A stretch of 64,000 bases of DNA from Gammaproteobacteria bacterium (GCA_023266115.1 JAHFRU010000002.1:1-64000); one strand, 5' to 3'; positions 8,601-17,638 are shown, counted from the stretch's first letter. Program-made: numbers and translations. The notes: a model not told the origin generated them from the letters alone.

Positions 8601-8648
8601 GGTTGCTGACACGATAACGTGATCCTGAATAAGGCGGCGTCTTGCTTC

Positions 8649-9452
8649 ATGCGGTATCCCGTTGAGGAACTTCAAGAGATCGTCACCGGCATAGCGCGGA
8701 CCGAGCTGTTGCCGCGTTTTGCCGATGTGCGTCGCACGCACAAGCGCGACGGCAGTGTCGTGACCGAGGCAGATATCGTCGTCCAGAAGAAGATCGGCGC
8801 GGCCTTGTCGGCGCGGTGGCCGGACGTAGCCTTGCTCGGCGAGGAGATGCCGACGGACGAGCAGGGCGCGCTGTTGATTAATCGCCGGCCGGTCTGGTTG
8901 CTCGATCCGCTCGACGGGACCAGTAACTTTGCCGCCGGTGTGCCGTTTTTCAGTACGTCGCTGGCGCTGCTCGAAAACGGCAGGATCGTGCTCGGGATCG
9001 TTTACGATCCGGTGCGTGACGAATGCTTTACGGCAGTTCGTGACCGCGGTGCGTTCCTGAATGGCGAAAAACTGCATGCCCGCGCGACCGGGCTGTCGTT
9101 ACAGCAATCGATTGGCTTGATTGACTTCAAGCGGCTGCCCAGGGATCTGGCAACCCGCCTCGCCGGCAGCCCGCCATATGCGTCGCAGCGCAGCTTCGGT
9201 TCGATCGCGCTTGACTGGTGCTGGATGGCGGCGCAGCGCGCCCACGTGTATCTGCACGGTAAACAGAATATCTGGGACTATGCGGCCGGATGCCTGATTC
9301 TTCAGGAGGCCGGTGGTCACTCGGTCACGCTGGCCGGTGACGGGGTATTTGTAAACTCGCTTTCCCCGCGATCTGCCGTCGCGGCGGCGGACGGGCAGTT
9401 GTTGGGCGAGTGGCTCGTGTGGCTTGGGATTACCCCGACGTCCGCCCGATAG
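8649..9452 (+). CDS. Inositol monophosphatase family protein
   Basis: This 267-residue sugar-phosphate phosphatase belongs to the magnesium-dependent IMPase/FBPase fold. The metal-site motifs are complete: GEE (64-66), DPLDGTSNF (86-94) and WDYAAG (about 209-214). Members dephosphorylate inositol phosphate, histidinol phosphate or PAP, and the substrate cannot be told from these motifs. ATG 8649 is used; an in-frame GTG at 8619 has no ribosome-binding site, although the site for 8649 (AAGGCGG, 12 bp away) is also weak. It is separated from the preceding gene by the MITE-like element. Confidence 0.88.
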   Translation: MRYPVEELQEIVTGIARTELLPRFADVRRTHKRDGSVVTEADIVVQKKIGAALSARWPDVALLGEEMPTDEQGALLINRRPVWLLDPLDGTSNFAAGVPFFSTSLALLENGRIVLGIVYDPVRDECFTAVRDRGAFLNGEKLHARATGLSLQQSIGLIDFKRLPRDLATRLAGSPPYASQRSFGSIALDWCWMAAQRAHVYLHGKQNIWDYAAGCLILQEAGGHSVTLAGDGVFVNSLSPRSAVAAADGQLLGEWLVWLGITPTSAR

Positions 9453-9734
9453 CGGCGCGGATTTTCCCGGCGGCCGGAGAAATTAGCAAGACCAGATTGG
9501 CAGGTTACGATTACCGCCACGCAGGAACGGGTCATGGCCACCCGCAATTTCCTGGCGCTCAGCCGCTCGAATTGATCCGACCTTTCGGTGGCACAGGGTT
9601 TGCTATGTTTGACGATTTCTATATTTTCTGCTACACCAGCATCCGCGCTCCGCAGCATTGCAGCGCTTAGGTATCCTGACGTACCTCGTCTGGAGGCCCG
9701 TCTTCCGATTTGATCGATCCGTGGAGGTAATTTG

Positions 9735-10313
9735 ATGGAGGACTTCATGAAAACCAGTGTGCTTTTGCCGTTGGTAGGAGGGCTGTTGTTCGTGGTGGCC
9801 CAGCAGACACATGCGGCATCAATGAATGATAAAGACAAGATTCGCAACGCGATGAGTTCGGCGCCAGCATCCGTTGCCGCCAAGGCGACTATCAAGGACT
9901 GGCCGGCCAAAGCGGGCGGTGAAATGCCGGTGCTCAGGGCGGGCTCCAACGGCTGGACCTGCCTGCCCGACATGCCGGATACCGAGGGTAACGATCCGAT
10001 GTGTCTCGATGACATGTGGCTCGCCTGGGCGGACGCATGGATGAACAAGAAACCATTGAAGAATGAGCGGATGGGATTTGGCTACATGCTTCAGCAAAAC
10101 GGTGCGGACAGTAATACCGATCCCTATGCCACGGCACCTGCGCCCGACAACGAGTGGATGAAGGAAGGTGTGCCGCATATGATGATACTGGTGCCGGACG
10201 CCACATCGCTGAAAGGCGTGCCGACCGATCCGCATCAGGGTGGTCCGTGGGTGATGTGGCGTGGAACGCCGTATGTACACGTGATGGCGCCGATGCCTTT
10301 GTACAAGCCCTGA
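9735..10313 (+). CDS. Conserved secreted protein of unknown function
   Basis: The product is about 190 residues with a Sec signal peptide (KTSVLLPLVGGLLFVVAQ, cleavage near HAAS). The mature part has the segments NGWTCLPDMPDTEGNDPMC, WADAWMNKKP, MGFGYMLQ and GGPWVMWRGTPYVHVMAP, a Trp- and Met-rich pattern I recognise from uncharacterised exported proteins. Two Cys residues flank the CLPDMP segment. Two starts are plausible: ATG 9735 with GGAGG 7 bp upstream, and ATG 9747 with another GGAGG 5 bp upstream, which gives the more typical signal peptide. No function can be given. Confidence 0.8.
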   Translation: MEDFMKTSVLLPLVGGLLFVVAQQTHAASMNDKDKIRNAMSSAPASVAAKATIKDWPAKAGGEMPVLRAGSNGWTCLPDMPDTEGNDPMCLDDMWLAWADAWMNKKPLKNERMGFGYMLQQNGADSNTDPYATAPAPDNEWMKEGVPHMMILVPDATSLKGVPTDPHQGGPWVMWRGTPYVHVMAPMPLYKP

Positions 10314-10328
10314 GAGTCTTGCGCGCAG

Positions 10329-10364
10329 CGCCCCAGCGTAATCTGTGCAATCACAGGCGGGGCG
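10329..10364 (+). terminator. Probable terminator after the secreted-protein gene
   Basis: CGCCCC (10329-10334) pairs with GGGGCG (10359-10364). An inner stem CTGTG/CACAG has a four-base loop. Only TTT follows, so termination may be weak. Confidence 0.45.
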
Positions 10365-10457
10365 TTTCGCCGGCGTCATCCGGCGTCGGCGGGCATGGGC
10401 CGGCGTGATCAGGTATCATGCCGGTTTCCGGATAAATCGCGCGCTGTTGAACAGTAC

Positions 10458-11087
10458 ATGACCGAAACCATCGTTGTCGCCTTCACCACTTTTTTCGCAA
10501 CGGTCGGGCCGGTGGATGTCGCGGCGATGTTCGCTGCGATTACCGCCGGAGCCACGTCGTCCGCCCGACGCTCGATGGCGTTCCGGGGTACGCTGATCGC
10601 CGCTGTTATCCTGCTGGTCTTCGCTTTTTTCGGAAAATTTCTGTTGTGGAGTCTGGGTATTTCCCTGCCTGCGTTACGCATCGCCGGCGGCATACTGCTG
10701 TTGCTGATTGGCATCGACATGGTATTTGCGCGACCGTCGGGCGGCGTTTCAACCACGGAAGCAGAGGCGCAGGAAGCACGCGGCAAGGCCGATATTGCGG
10801 TGTTTCCGCTGGCCACGCCACTGATCGCCGGTCCGGGTGCGATCAGCGCAACGATCCTGCTGATGGCGAACACCCAGGGCGATTACTCGCTGCAGGTTGC
10901 CGTGCTGTTATCGCTTGCCGCGGTGCTGCTGATCACCCTGGCGACACTGCTGGTGGCCGGTCAGATTCATCGGCTGCTCGGTGTCACCGGTTTGCATGTC
11001 GTCAGCCGGATTTTCGGTATTTTGTTGTCCGCGCTGGCCGTGCAGTTCGTGATCGACGGCGTGGTCGAGAGTTTCCTGAAACGTTGA
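10458..11087 (+). CDS. MarC family integral membrane protein
   Basis: This 209-residue protein has about six hydrophobic helices and the family segments FFATVGPVDVAAMFAAIT near the start and FPLATPLIAGPGAISATIL in the middle. MarC/UPF0056 proteins lie in the inner membrane and their function is not settled; the old link to multiple antibiotic resistance is not supported. ATG 10458 matches the usual N-terminus (a short lead-in before the first helix). No strong ribosome-binding site is visible. Confidence 0.9.
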   Translation: MTETIVVAFTTFFATVGPVDVAAMFAAITAGATSSARRSMAFRGTLIAAVILLVFAFFGKFLLWSLGISLPALRIAGGILLLLIGIDMVFARPSGGVSTTEAEAQEARGKADIAVFPLATPLIAGPGAISATILLMANTQGDYSLQVAVLLSLAAVLLITLATLLVAGQIHRLLGVTGLHVVSRIFGILLSALAVQFVIDGVVESFLKR

Positions 11088-11177
11088 GTGCGAACGGGCG
11101 GGAGTCCTCGGCCATTATGACCGGCGCACGCGGACCTGCCGCCCGTGAGTTGGCAACGAAGGAACAGAGTAGGCAAA

Positions 11178-12077
11178 ATGGTACGCCGTTTGACAGGCAT
11201 GAAGCCAGGCATCGCTGCGCGATTCCTTCTTTTATTATTGATCGTTTCCCGTGAGGTATTATCCGGCACCGCGCAGGCGGACGAGCCGCCACTGTCCGCC
11301 ATCGATGAACGTATCGTCAAGGAGCAGGCGGCCTTTCAGAACCGGTTTGCGCTGATGCCGCACAAGCCCAGTTACATCCTGCCGCTGAGTTACGCCAGCA
11401 AGGTTAATCAGGCGCCGTTCGAGGATCTCGGCGGCGACGCAGAGCACCTTGAAGTGAAGTTTCAGATCAGTCTCAAGTTGCCACTGATGCGCAATCTGTT
11501 CGGGAGTAACGGCCATCTATCGTTCGGTTACACGCAGGTCTCGTTCTGGCAGGCCTACAATTCACAGTTGTCCTCGCCGTTTCGTGAGACTGACCACGAG
11601 CCGGAGTTGATGCTGTCGTTCTTTAACGATTACCGATTGTTCGGCGTGCGTAACCGGATTATCACGCTCGGGTTAGTACATCAGTCCAACGGACAGCTCG
11701 GCGCGCGGTCGCGCAGCTGGAACCGTGTCTACGCGAACTTCCTGTTCGAAAGAGGCCGCTGGGCGTTCAGTCTGCGGCCATGGCACCGAATCCCGGAGAG
11801 CGTGGCGAATGACGATAATCCGGATATCTCCCGGTATCTTGGCCATGGCGATGTAATTGCCGCGTACCGGCTCGGCGAACATGTGCTGGACATGATGTTG
11901 CGAAATAATCTGGATTCGCCGAACAGGGGTGCGATCAGTGTTGGCTGGAGTTTTCCAATCAACGAGCGGGTAAGCGGTTTCGTGCAGTATTTCAACGGCT
12001 ATGGTGAGAGCCTGATTGACTATAATACGTCGATCAGTCGCATCGGTCTGGGTATCATGTTAACGAACTGGTTGTAG
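11178..12077 (+). CDS. pldA: Outer membrane phospholipase A
   Basis: OMPLA hydrolyses phospholipids that reach the outer leaflet and so helps keep membrane asymmetry; it works as a calcium-dependent dimer. The catalytic residues are all present: His168 and Ser170 in GLVHQSNGQ and Asn182 in SRSWNRVY. A signal peptide covers about 1-35 (cleavage near TAQADE) and the 12-stranded barrel follows, ending in a hydrophobic NWL. The 299-residue length fits the family. ATG 11178 is chosen over GTG 11145 because it puts the signal peptide near the start. It lies about 90 bp after marC and may be co-transcribed. Confidence 0.92.
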   Translation: MVRRLTGMKPGIAARFLLLLLIVSREVLSGTAQADEPPLSAIDERIVKEQAAFQNRFALMPHKPSYILPLSYASKVNQAPFEDLGGDAEHLEVKFQISLKLPLMRNLFGSNGHLSFGYTQVSFWQAYNSQLSSPFRETDHEPELMLSFFNDYRLFGVRNRIITLGLVHQSNGQLGARSRSWNRVYANFLFERGRWAFSLRPWHRIPESVANDDNPDISRYLGHGDVIAAYRLGEHVLDMMLRNNLDSPNRGAISVGWSFPINERVSGFVQYFNGYGESLIDYNTSISRIGLGIMLTNWL

Positions 12078-12139
12078 CAAAACGGAGTGAAAGTCGTTCG
12101 GGAGCTTTTCAACGTTTCCGGCGGGGAGGCTGGTGACCG

Positions 12140-12550
12140 ATGGCTGTTGAGATAGCGTTGCTCAAGGTGGTGGATCTGCTGGTCGGTGCCTTGAAGTATT
12201 ATGTGCAGAAACGAAAAAAGGCGACAGAAGAAAGCGGGGAACTGGAACGCCGTGAGCGGTTGATTTCGGAGGCCATACGCGAGCTGCTTTCGCGCCGGCC
12301 GAACATCAATATCGCCCGGGCCAGAATCGAAGAGGCCCGGGCGTTGGGCAACAAGGCGACCGAGCATCTGCTGCGCGCCGAGGAATTGCTTGACGCGGTC
12401 AGTGCTGTGGGAGCTCGCACCGTTGAACCTCGGGCGCGGGCGGCAAGTCACCGTTCTTCGTCGGGTACCGCCAGGAAGCGGGGTGGTCAGGCGCCGCGGG
12501 CGAAGAAAAAGCTGGTTAAGCGACGTCAGCCGAAGAGCGTAACGCGATAA
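12140..12550 (+). CDS. Hypothetical protein with a strongly basic C-terminal tail
   Basis: The 136-residue product starts with a helical hydrophobic segment (EIALLKVVDLLVGALKYYV) and then a charged helical region. The last 40 or so residues are rich in Lys, Arg, Ser and Ala (GTARKRGGQ, RAKKKLVKRRQPK), like histone-type tails that can bind nucleic acid or acidic surfaces. I do not recognise a family. The start lies 62 bp after pldA, with GGGGAGG (12122-12128) about 11 bp upstream. Confidence 0.55.
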   Translation: MAVEIALLKVVDLLVGALKYYVQKRKKATEESGELERRERLISEAIRELLSRRPNINIARARIEEARALGNKATEHLLRAEELLDAVSAVGARTVEPRARAASHRSSSGTARKRGGQAPRAKKKLVKRRQPKSVTR

Positions 12551-12689
12551 TAAGCAGAATAACGCGGTTGTCTCACGAGGGACTCGGTTGCACCGCGATT
12601 TGAAAATGTCCTTGGCGAGCGCATACTGGCGTTGATACAACCGATTGAGTGGGGTCATCACGGGTCTGTTCAACGGGGGAGGAGCGACC

Positions 12690-13025
12690 ATGGACAGGAG
12701 CAAGTTCGATCTGGCGATTATTCCCTGGCCGCATGTGTCCGCCGGTGACACCCGGGAAGCGGTGCAACGGCTCAGAGCCGCACGCAGTATTGATCGGAAA
12801 CTGGTCGTGATGCCGGGGGGATACGGCTATTATTTTTTTCGCGACTGGATGATTCGTTCCGGTGACTTCCGCACATGGGTCGACCGATTCGTCAACGAAG
12901 TTCCGTGGTGCTGGGACCACCTCGAAGACTTGACGGTCAAGGAGTTCATTACCGCTAAAGCGGGGGTGCCCCATCAGGAACCGCCGCCGTGGTTACGTAT
13001 CCAGGCGCCTGGCCGGATACGGTAG
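12690..13025 (+). CDS. Hypothetical protein, 111 aa
   Basis: A purine-rich GGGGGAGGAG lies just upstream of ATG 12690, a very strong start signal; the open frame extends to 12645 but without such a site. The protein is soluble and rich in Trp, Arg and Asp, with segments LAIIPWPHVSAGDTREAVQRL, split around residue 12, and VDRFVNEVPWCWDHLEDLTV. I do not recognise a domain. No partner is obvious in the neighbourhood. Confidence 0.6.
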   Translation: MDRSKFDLAIIPWPHVSAGDTREAVQRLRAARSIDRKLVVMPGGYGYYFFRDWMIRSGDFRTWVDRFVNEVPWCWDHLEDLTVKEFITAKAGVPHQEPPPWLRIQAPGRIR

Positions 13026-13193
13026 TTCGGCTGAGCGCGCAACGAACGCTCGCCCGACCCGGTTGAGTGCAGAGTCTGACAGGAGAACGCTCGTCGATGC
13101 GTCCGAGGTTGTGGCGGGGGAGTCGTTTCCTGCGGCTTTTGGTTATGCGATGATCCGTGAACGCTTCGTTCTGGCACGACGGGAATTGACGAC

Positions 13194-13709
13194 ATGCTAC
13201 GAGTTGTTCCGGCGGATCTCGCCGACGCGGCGCACGCCGATGCGCTCGTTACTCTCCTGGATCTCTATGCGCAGGACCCGATGGGCGGTGGCGACGGATT
13301 GTCGGATTACACCCGGGATCATCTCGTACCGAGACTGCGTGATCGTGCAAACACCGTCATTGTGTTGGCATTTGTCGACGACGCACCGGTCGGTCTGGTG
13401 GTGTGCTTTGAAGGATTTTCCACGTTCGCGGCGCTGCCGCTACTGAATGTTCATGACATTGTCGTCGCGCCGCTGTATCGCGGGCAGGGCATCGCCGCAA
13501 GAATGCTGGGCCTCGTCGAGAGTATTGCCGTGGGTCGTGGTTGCTGCAAGTTGACGCTCGAGGTATTGGAGAGTAATGACGCGGCGCAAGCCGCCTACCA
13601 GAGATTCGGTTTTCGACCGTATCAGCTTGCACCAGAGCTTGGATCAGCGCTTTTCTGGGAAAAGAAACTACCAATAGCCGGCGGCAACCGGCATAATTCC
13701 AGCCAGTAG
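13194..13709 (+). CDS. GNAT family N-acetyltransferase
   Basis: The 171-residue product has the GNAT fold. The acetyl-CoA binding motif A reads VAPLYRGQGIAARML, following the beta-strand NVHDIVV, and the C-terminal part has LEVLESNDAAQAAYQRFGF, which is typical of the family. The substrate cannot be predicted. Neighbouring small genes on the same strand do not suggest a pathway. Confidence 0.88.
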   Translation: MLRVVPADLADAAHADALVTLLDLYAQDPMGGGDGLSDYTRDHLVPRLRDRANTVIVLAFVDDAPVGLVVCFEGFSTFAALPLLNVHDIVVAPLYRGQGIAARMLGLVESIAVGRGCCKLTLEVLESNDAAQAAYQRFGFRPYQLAPELGSALFWEKKLPIAGGNRHNSSQ

Positions 13710-13761
13710 CTGTTGTTCGGACATTACCGGGCGCCGGTCCCGGTCAAGGAAGGAGAAGGCT

Positions 13762-14457
13762 ATGCAGTGGCGAATCGTGGTTGGCGCTGTCGCGGTAACG
13801 CTGGCCTGTTTCGCGAAATGGCAGCAAAGCAAGTCGCTATCCGGTGGGACGCAGCCAACCGCGAAGAAGACCGGCCGCTCTGCGGCGAATATGGTCAATC
13901 CCCCCGGCCCGATTACCGCAGATACAAGAGCCTATCAGTTTATAGCAAGTCTGAAACTCGGGACGCCGCTCAGCGTTCTTGAGCATCACCGCGACGTGCG
14001 CAGGGGACCGAAATCCACCTTGCCAGCCTACGGTGGTGCCAACGGCGGTACGTGGGTGTTGAAGGAACAAATAAACCTGGAGCTGACCGCGCCCAGAGCG
14101 GACAAGAAACTTGCCTTCCTGAAAGACTTTCGCAGGATAGTGGAATCGAAAGCGGCGCCTGACCGGAAACGACAGGCACTGCTCGATCTGGCGTCGCGTA
14201 ACGATGATTACAGTCGCATCATCGCGACGCATAAAAAGGCCAATCCGAATTGGGCCGACGAGTGGGTTGGCTATGAGGAAACCCTGGGTCTGAAAGGTAT
14301 CGGCAGCAGTACGGCGAGAAAGCTGTATGACGCTGGATATCACCGGTCCTCCGATTTGAAGCAGGCCGGGGACAAGGACATCGGCGCCGTGAAAGGTATT
14401 GGGCCGGCAACCATCAGCAAGATCCGCGAGCTGCTTGAGCAGCGCGCAGGCGTCTAG
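13762..14457 (+). CDS. Membrane-anchored or exported helix-hairpin-helix protein
   Basis: The 231-residue product begins with a hydrophobic segment (IVVGAVAVTLACFA) that is either an anchor or a signal; the LACF context could also be read as a weak lipobox. The C-terminal 50 residues carry two helix-hairpin-helix motifs, LKGIGSSTARKL and VKGIGPATISKI, which bind DNA non-specifically. The middle region is unassigned. The layout of anchor plus C-terminal HhH recalls ComEA, the DNA-uptake receptor, but the protein is longer and has extra sequence, so this is only an analogy. AGGAGAAGG lies directly before ATG 13762. Confidence 0.7.
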   Translation: MQWRIVVGAVAVTLACFAKWQQSKSLSGGTQPTAKKTGRSAANMVNPPGPITADTRAYQFIASLKLGTPLSVLEHHRDVRRGPKSTLPAYGGANGGTWVLKEQINLELTAPRADKKLAFLKDFRRIVESKAAPDRKRQALLDLASRNDDYSRIIATHKKANPNWADEWVGYEETLGLKGIGSSTARKLYDAGYHRSSDLKQAGDKDIGAVKGIGPATISKIRELLEQRAGV

Positions 14458-14859
14458 CGAGTAGAATCATCGTCTCGCCCGGTAGGGCGTAAGGCAATAG
14501 CAGCGACCTCGTCTGCGGGTAGCGAGAGAATTCACCGGGGATGAAGCTGTGCGCTGCCGGTGTTGTTCAAACTGTCGTCATGGCGCGGTACATGCTCGAC
14601 TGGTGTGGTGACAGTCATGCTGCGCCGCGACTGACGGTTTTGATCCACGGTCGCTCCGTATCCCTGAGTGCCGGGTTGGCCGGGGTAACCGCGCGCGCGT
14701 CTTCGCTTATTGGTCGGGGAGCCGGCCCGGCGACATGGGCTCGTTTTGGCGGCGGTACCCGACCGCGCTGTGTTGCAGACCGCGTGGCCGTCGACTATTG
14801 ATGTGGAATAGGCGCTTAATCGATACTGCGGCGTAACCGACAATACGCTGGAAACCGCC
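14458..14859. other. Gene-free stretch, 402 bp
   Basis: One short open frame (14541-14801, 86 codons) is present, but its composition looks random and it has no recognisable domain, so I do not call it. I see no repeat, RNA gene or clear terminator. Confidence 0.5.
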
Positions 14860-15345
14860 ATGGATTCTTTGCAAAGACCGGTAACGACCGGCGTGAGTTT
14901 CGGCCTGGTGTCCGGCGTGATCACCACGCTCGGCTTGATGTCGGGTCTTTACGGAGGAACGCATTCCGTCAAGGTTGTGGTCGGGGGCGTGATTACCATC
15001 GCGGTGGCGGATGCGATGTCGGACGCGCTCGGTATTCATGTATCGGAAGAGTCGCGGAACGTGAATACGCCCGGGCAGATATGGATGGCCACGTTGATGA
15101 CCTTTGCCACGAAATTTCTGGTCGCTCTGTCGTTTCTTGTACCGCTGCTCATGCTGGAATTGTCCGTCGCCATTATTGTCAGTATTGCGTGGGGTATCGG
15201 TATTATTTCGCTGCTCAGTTATCGGCTGGCGCGACGTCAGGGTATTTCGCCGGGTATCGCGATAGCGGAACATATCAGCCTGACGATCGCCGTTGTCGTG
15301 TTAACCGGTTTTCTGGGCGAGTGGGTCGGCGCGGAATTCCAGTAA
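14860..15345 (+). CDS. VIT/CCC1-like membrane protein
   Basis: The 161-residue protein has about four or five hydrophobic helices. Its N-terminal part, SGVITTLGLMSGLYGG followed by VVVGGVITIAVADAMSDALG, matches the start of VIT1/CCC1-type iron or manganese transporters, including the Asp-containing helix. It is shorter than plant or yeast members, as bacterial VIT-like proteins often are. It is likely in the inner membrane; the transported metal cannot be stated. It stands alone between unrelated genes. Confidence 0.75.
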   Translation: MDSLQRPVTTGVSFGLVSGVITTLGLMSGLYGGTHSVKVVVGGVITIAVADAMSDALGIHVSEESRNVNTPGQIWMATLMTFATKFLVALSFLVPLLMLELSVAIIVSIAWGIGIISLLSYRLARRQGISPGIAIAEHISLTIAVVVLTGFLGEWVGAEFQ

Positions 15346-15660
15346 CTGGCTGTTGCGCTGGCCTGGCAGGGTCAGCCGGGTCTCTAGCGTCCCCAAGGAC
15401 CGGACGGTGCACTGCTCGCGGGTAACCGGACAGCAAAACCACTGCCGCATGAATGTCTTCCCGGCCGCGAACGTTTTTTGATCTTGGGGCAGAACTGACG
15501 CCGTGTGGTAAGCGGTGTCATCCTGCTGCTCCGGGTACGGTATCTTTTACGGTCGGGGAAGACCAAGGCGGTCCTTGTCGAGCATGGCCTTATCGCGTGG
15601 GTTCCTTGCTTCCGGGCCAAGTCTTTGTGGTAAATTTGCGGTTTCTTGTCGATTGGTTCG
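15346..15660. other. Gene-free stretch, 315 bp
   Basis: Overlapping open frames exist here, but none has a convincing start or composition. I see no repeat or RNA feature. Confidence 0.45.
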
Positions 15661-16653
15661 ATGGCGAATATGAAGCTGTGGCGTGGAACGATGGCTTGTT
15701 TCCGGGCAATGCTTGCCCTGGTTTTATTGTATTCATGTGAAGCTTCGGCGGGATTTCCGGAGGCTGATGAAGCCTATGCGCGTGGGGATTATGACAATGC
15801 CTTTCTTGAGTACAGATCGCTGGCGTATAAGGGAGAAGGGCAGGCGCAGTATATGGTCGGACGCATGTATCGCGACGGTATCGGCGTCAACGAGGATCGG
15901 TCGCTGGCGGTAACGTGGTTCCGGAAATCGGCGGAGAGCCGGGTAACCGATGGTCAGGTTGCGCTTGCGCAGATGTATCTTGACGGTCGCGGGGTGCCCA
16001 GGAATCCGGACGATGCGGTACTGTGGCTGCGCAAGGCGGTTGTCGAGGAAAACCCGGTTGCTATGGACATGCTCGGAGAGCTTTATGAGGAGGGTACTGG
16101 TGTCCTGCAGAATTTTCTGAAAGCAGCCTCGCTATACCGCGACGCATCGCAACTGGGCGATCCGGTCGGGCAGAATCGCCTTGGCAAGATGTTTTACGAC
16201 GGCAAGGGTGTTCCCAAGGACTATGAGCAGGCGATCACGCTGTTTCGCAAGGCCGCCGCTGCTGAAAATTCCGACGCGCAAAATAATCTCGGACGCGCCT
16301 ACGTTGATGCAAAGGGAGTCGCTCAGGATTACGTGGAGGCTGCGTCGTGGTTTCGCAAGGCAGCGGAACTCGGTAACGCGATGGCCCAGAATAACCTTGG
16401 TTTGATGTATTACGAGGGCAAGGGAGTGCCGAAGGATCACGTGCTGGCGCATATGTGGTTCAATCTGGCCGCGGCGCAAGGGTCGGAGTCGGCGACACGT
16501 CTTCGCGACCTCGCCTTGTCTGCAAGACTGACCCCGGAACAGATTATTGAGGCACAGCGTTTGGCGCGTGAATGGGAGGAAAAACATGCGCCGCCACGGT
16601 TAATACGGCGAAAACCGTTTGAGCCCACGCAGGCCGTTACGTCACCACCGTAA
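15661..16653 (+). CDS. Sel1-repeat (TPR-like) exported protein
   Basis: The 330-residue product has a signal peptide (CFRAMLALVLLYSCEASAG) and then about seven Sel1-like repeats of 36 residues. Clear units include AQYMVGRMYRDGIGV, GQVALAQMYLDGRGV, GQNRLGKMFYDGKGV, AQNNLGRAYVDAKGV and AQNNLGLMYYEGKGV, most followed by WFRKAA. Sel1 repeats form protein-binding solenoids. The YSC context (LLYSC) could make it a lipoprotein, but this is uncertain. The function in this organism is unknown. It converges with the gene at 16787-17440. Confidence 0.88.
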   Translation: MANMKLWRGTMACFRAMLALVLLYSCEASAGFPEADEAYARGDYDNAFLEYRSLAYKGEGQAQYMVGRMYRDGIGVNEDRSLAVTWFRKSAESRVTDGQVALAQMYLDGRGVPRNPDDAVLWLRKAVVEENPVAMDMLGELYEEGTGVLQNFLKAASLYRDASQLGDPVGQNRLGKMFYDGKGVPKDYEQAITLFRKAAAAENSDAQNNLGRAYVDAKGVAQDYVEAASWFRKAAELGNAMAQNNLGLMYYEGKGVPKDHVLAHMWFNLAAAQGSESATRLRDLALSARLTPEQIIEAQRLAREWEEKHAPPRLIRRKPFEPTQAVTSPP

Positions 16654-16786
16654 CGGGGGCGAGTGACTTGCGCGGTATTTTGTATGGCGCGGTCGGGGCA
16701 GAGGTAGTTTATCGGGCACCTATGCTTCTGCGCCAAGGACAGGCACTGCCGGAATGGGACCACGCGCGGTACGCTTCGGGGTGGAT

Positions 16787-17440
16787 CTATTCGTCGGATA
16801 GCGGGGACGATATATAGTGGAGAAACCGCCGCCCCTGGTCAGTAATGACAGGGATTTCCTGTATTGTGCGATTTCTGCCCTCGTTTTTTTTGATAAAAAC
16901 AAGTCCCAGGCCTGCCAGATCGTTGACCAGGTTTTCATAAAACTTCGGTTGCTTCACGACCGGCGGCAGTTGTGAATCCATTTCTTTCGCGTCGATTAAC
17001 GATACATGGCTGAATGCCCTGAGCAGGCGATAGTGCCATGGCGTGAAGATATCGATTATCTTCAGGTAAATGATCTGCGCACGCTCTTCCGGCGCATCGG
17101 GGAGCGCCGCGTTGAGGACCGCACTGCGCAGCACGGCAAGCTTTTCCGGTTGGCGGCATCCGCCGGCATATTCGGCGGCGATTTTCATGACGTTGTGGAA
17201 AGCGCGATTCTGATGTATCGCATCGAAATCGAATAACGGATAGTTAGCGGATAGTTGTGTAAGACCATGGTTGACGGAGGCCATCCATCGATCAGACCGG
17301 TGTTTTCCGGACTGACCGCTCAGTGCGCCAAATAACTCTTTCGTCGGTATCGTGGCGCGGCTCGTCTTCTCGATATTATCAATGCCGTGTTCGAGTAAAC
17401 GATATTCGCTGTCGCTGAGGCGTGAATCCAATGGCCGCAT
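16787..17440 (-). CDS. Hypothetical protein, 217 aa
   Basis: The protein is soluble and mainly helical, with no signal peptide. Segments such as EERAQIIYLKIIDIFTPWHYRLL and, near the C-terminus, IPVITDQGRRFLHYI suggest a winged-helix-like end (the last part reads like a wing followed by a short helix), but I do not recognise a family. The start ATG at 17440 has no strong ribosome-binding site. It is transcribed away from the host-attachment-like gene at 17712. Confidence 0.65.
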   Translation of the reverse strand: MRPLDSRLSDSEYRLLEHGIDNIEKTSRATIPTKELFGALSGQSGKHRSDRWMASVNHGLTQLSANYPLFDFDAIHQNRAFHNVMKIAAEYAGGCRQPEKLAVLRSAVLNAALPDAPEERAQIIYLKIIDIFTPWHYRLLRAFSHVSLIDAKEMDSQLPPVVKQPKFYENLVNDLAGLGLVFIKKNEGRNRTIQEIPVITDQGRRFLHYISSPLSDE

Positions 17441-17638
17441 TTATGTAAACCGTGTTCGCGTTGGTCGCTGAATCGCCGCAGACAGTCGCCTGGGCGCCCA
17501 TTGATCGTCTACCAATATTATCACCGGATTCCGGTTATACCCAGCACTACGGAATTTCCCGCGCTGCCGGCGAATGGATGTCAAGGTAACGTGTTTCAGG
17601 TCGGGAATCCTGCGGGTGGCAGGTCGTGTCAGGGTCGG

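Noticed and set aside
14541-14801. 86-codon open frame after the HhH gene
   Set aside because: No recognisable domain, weak start and random-looking composition; reported only as part of a gene-free stretch.
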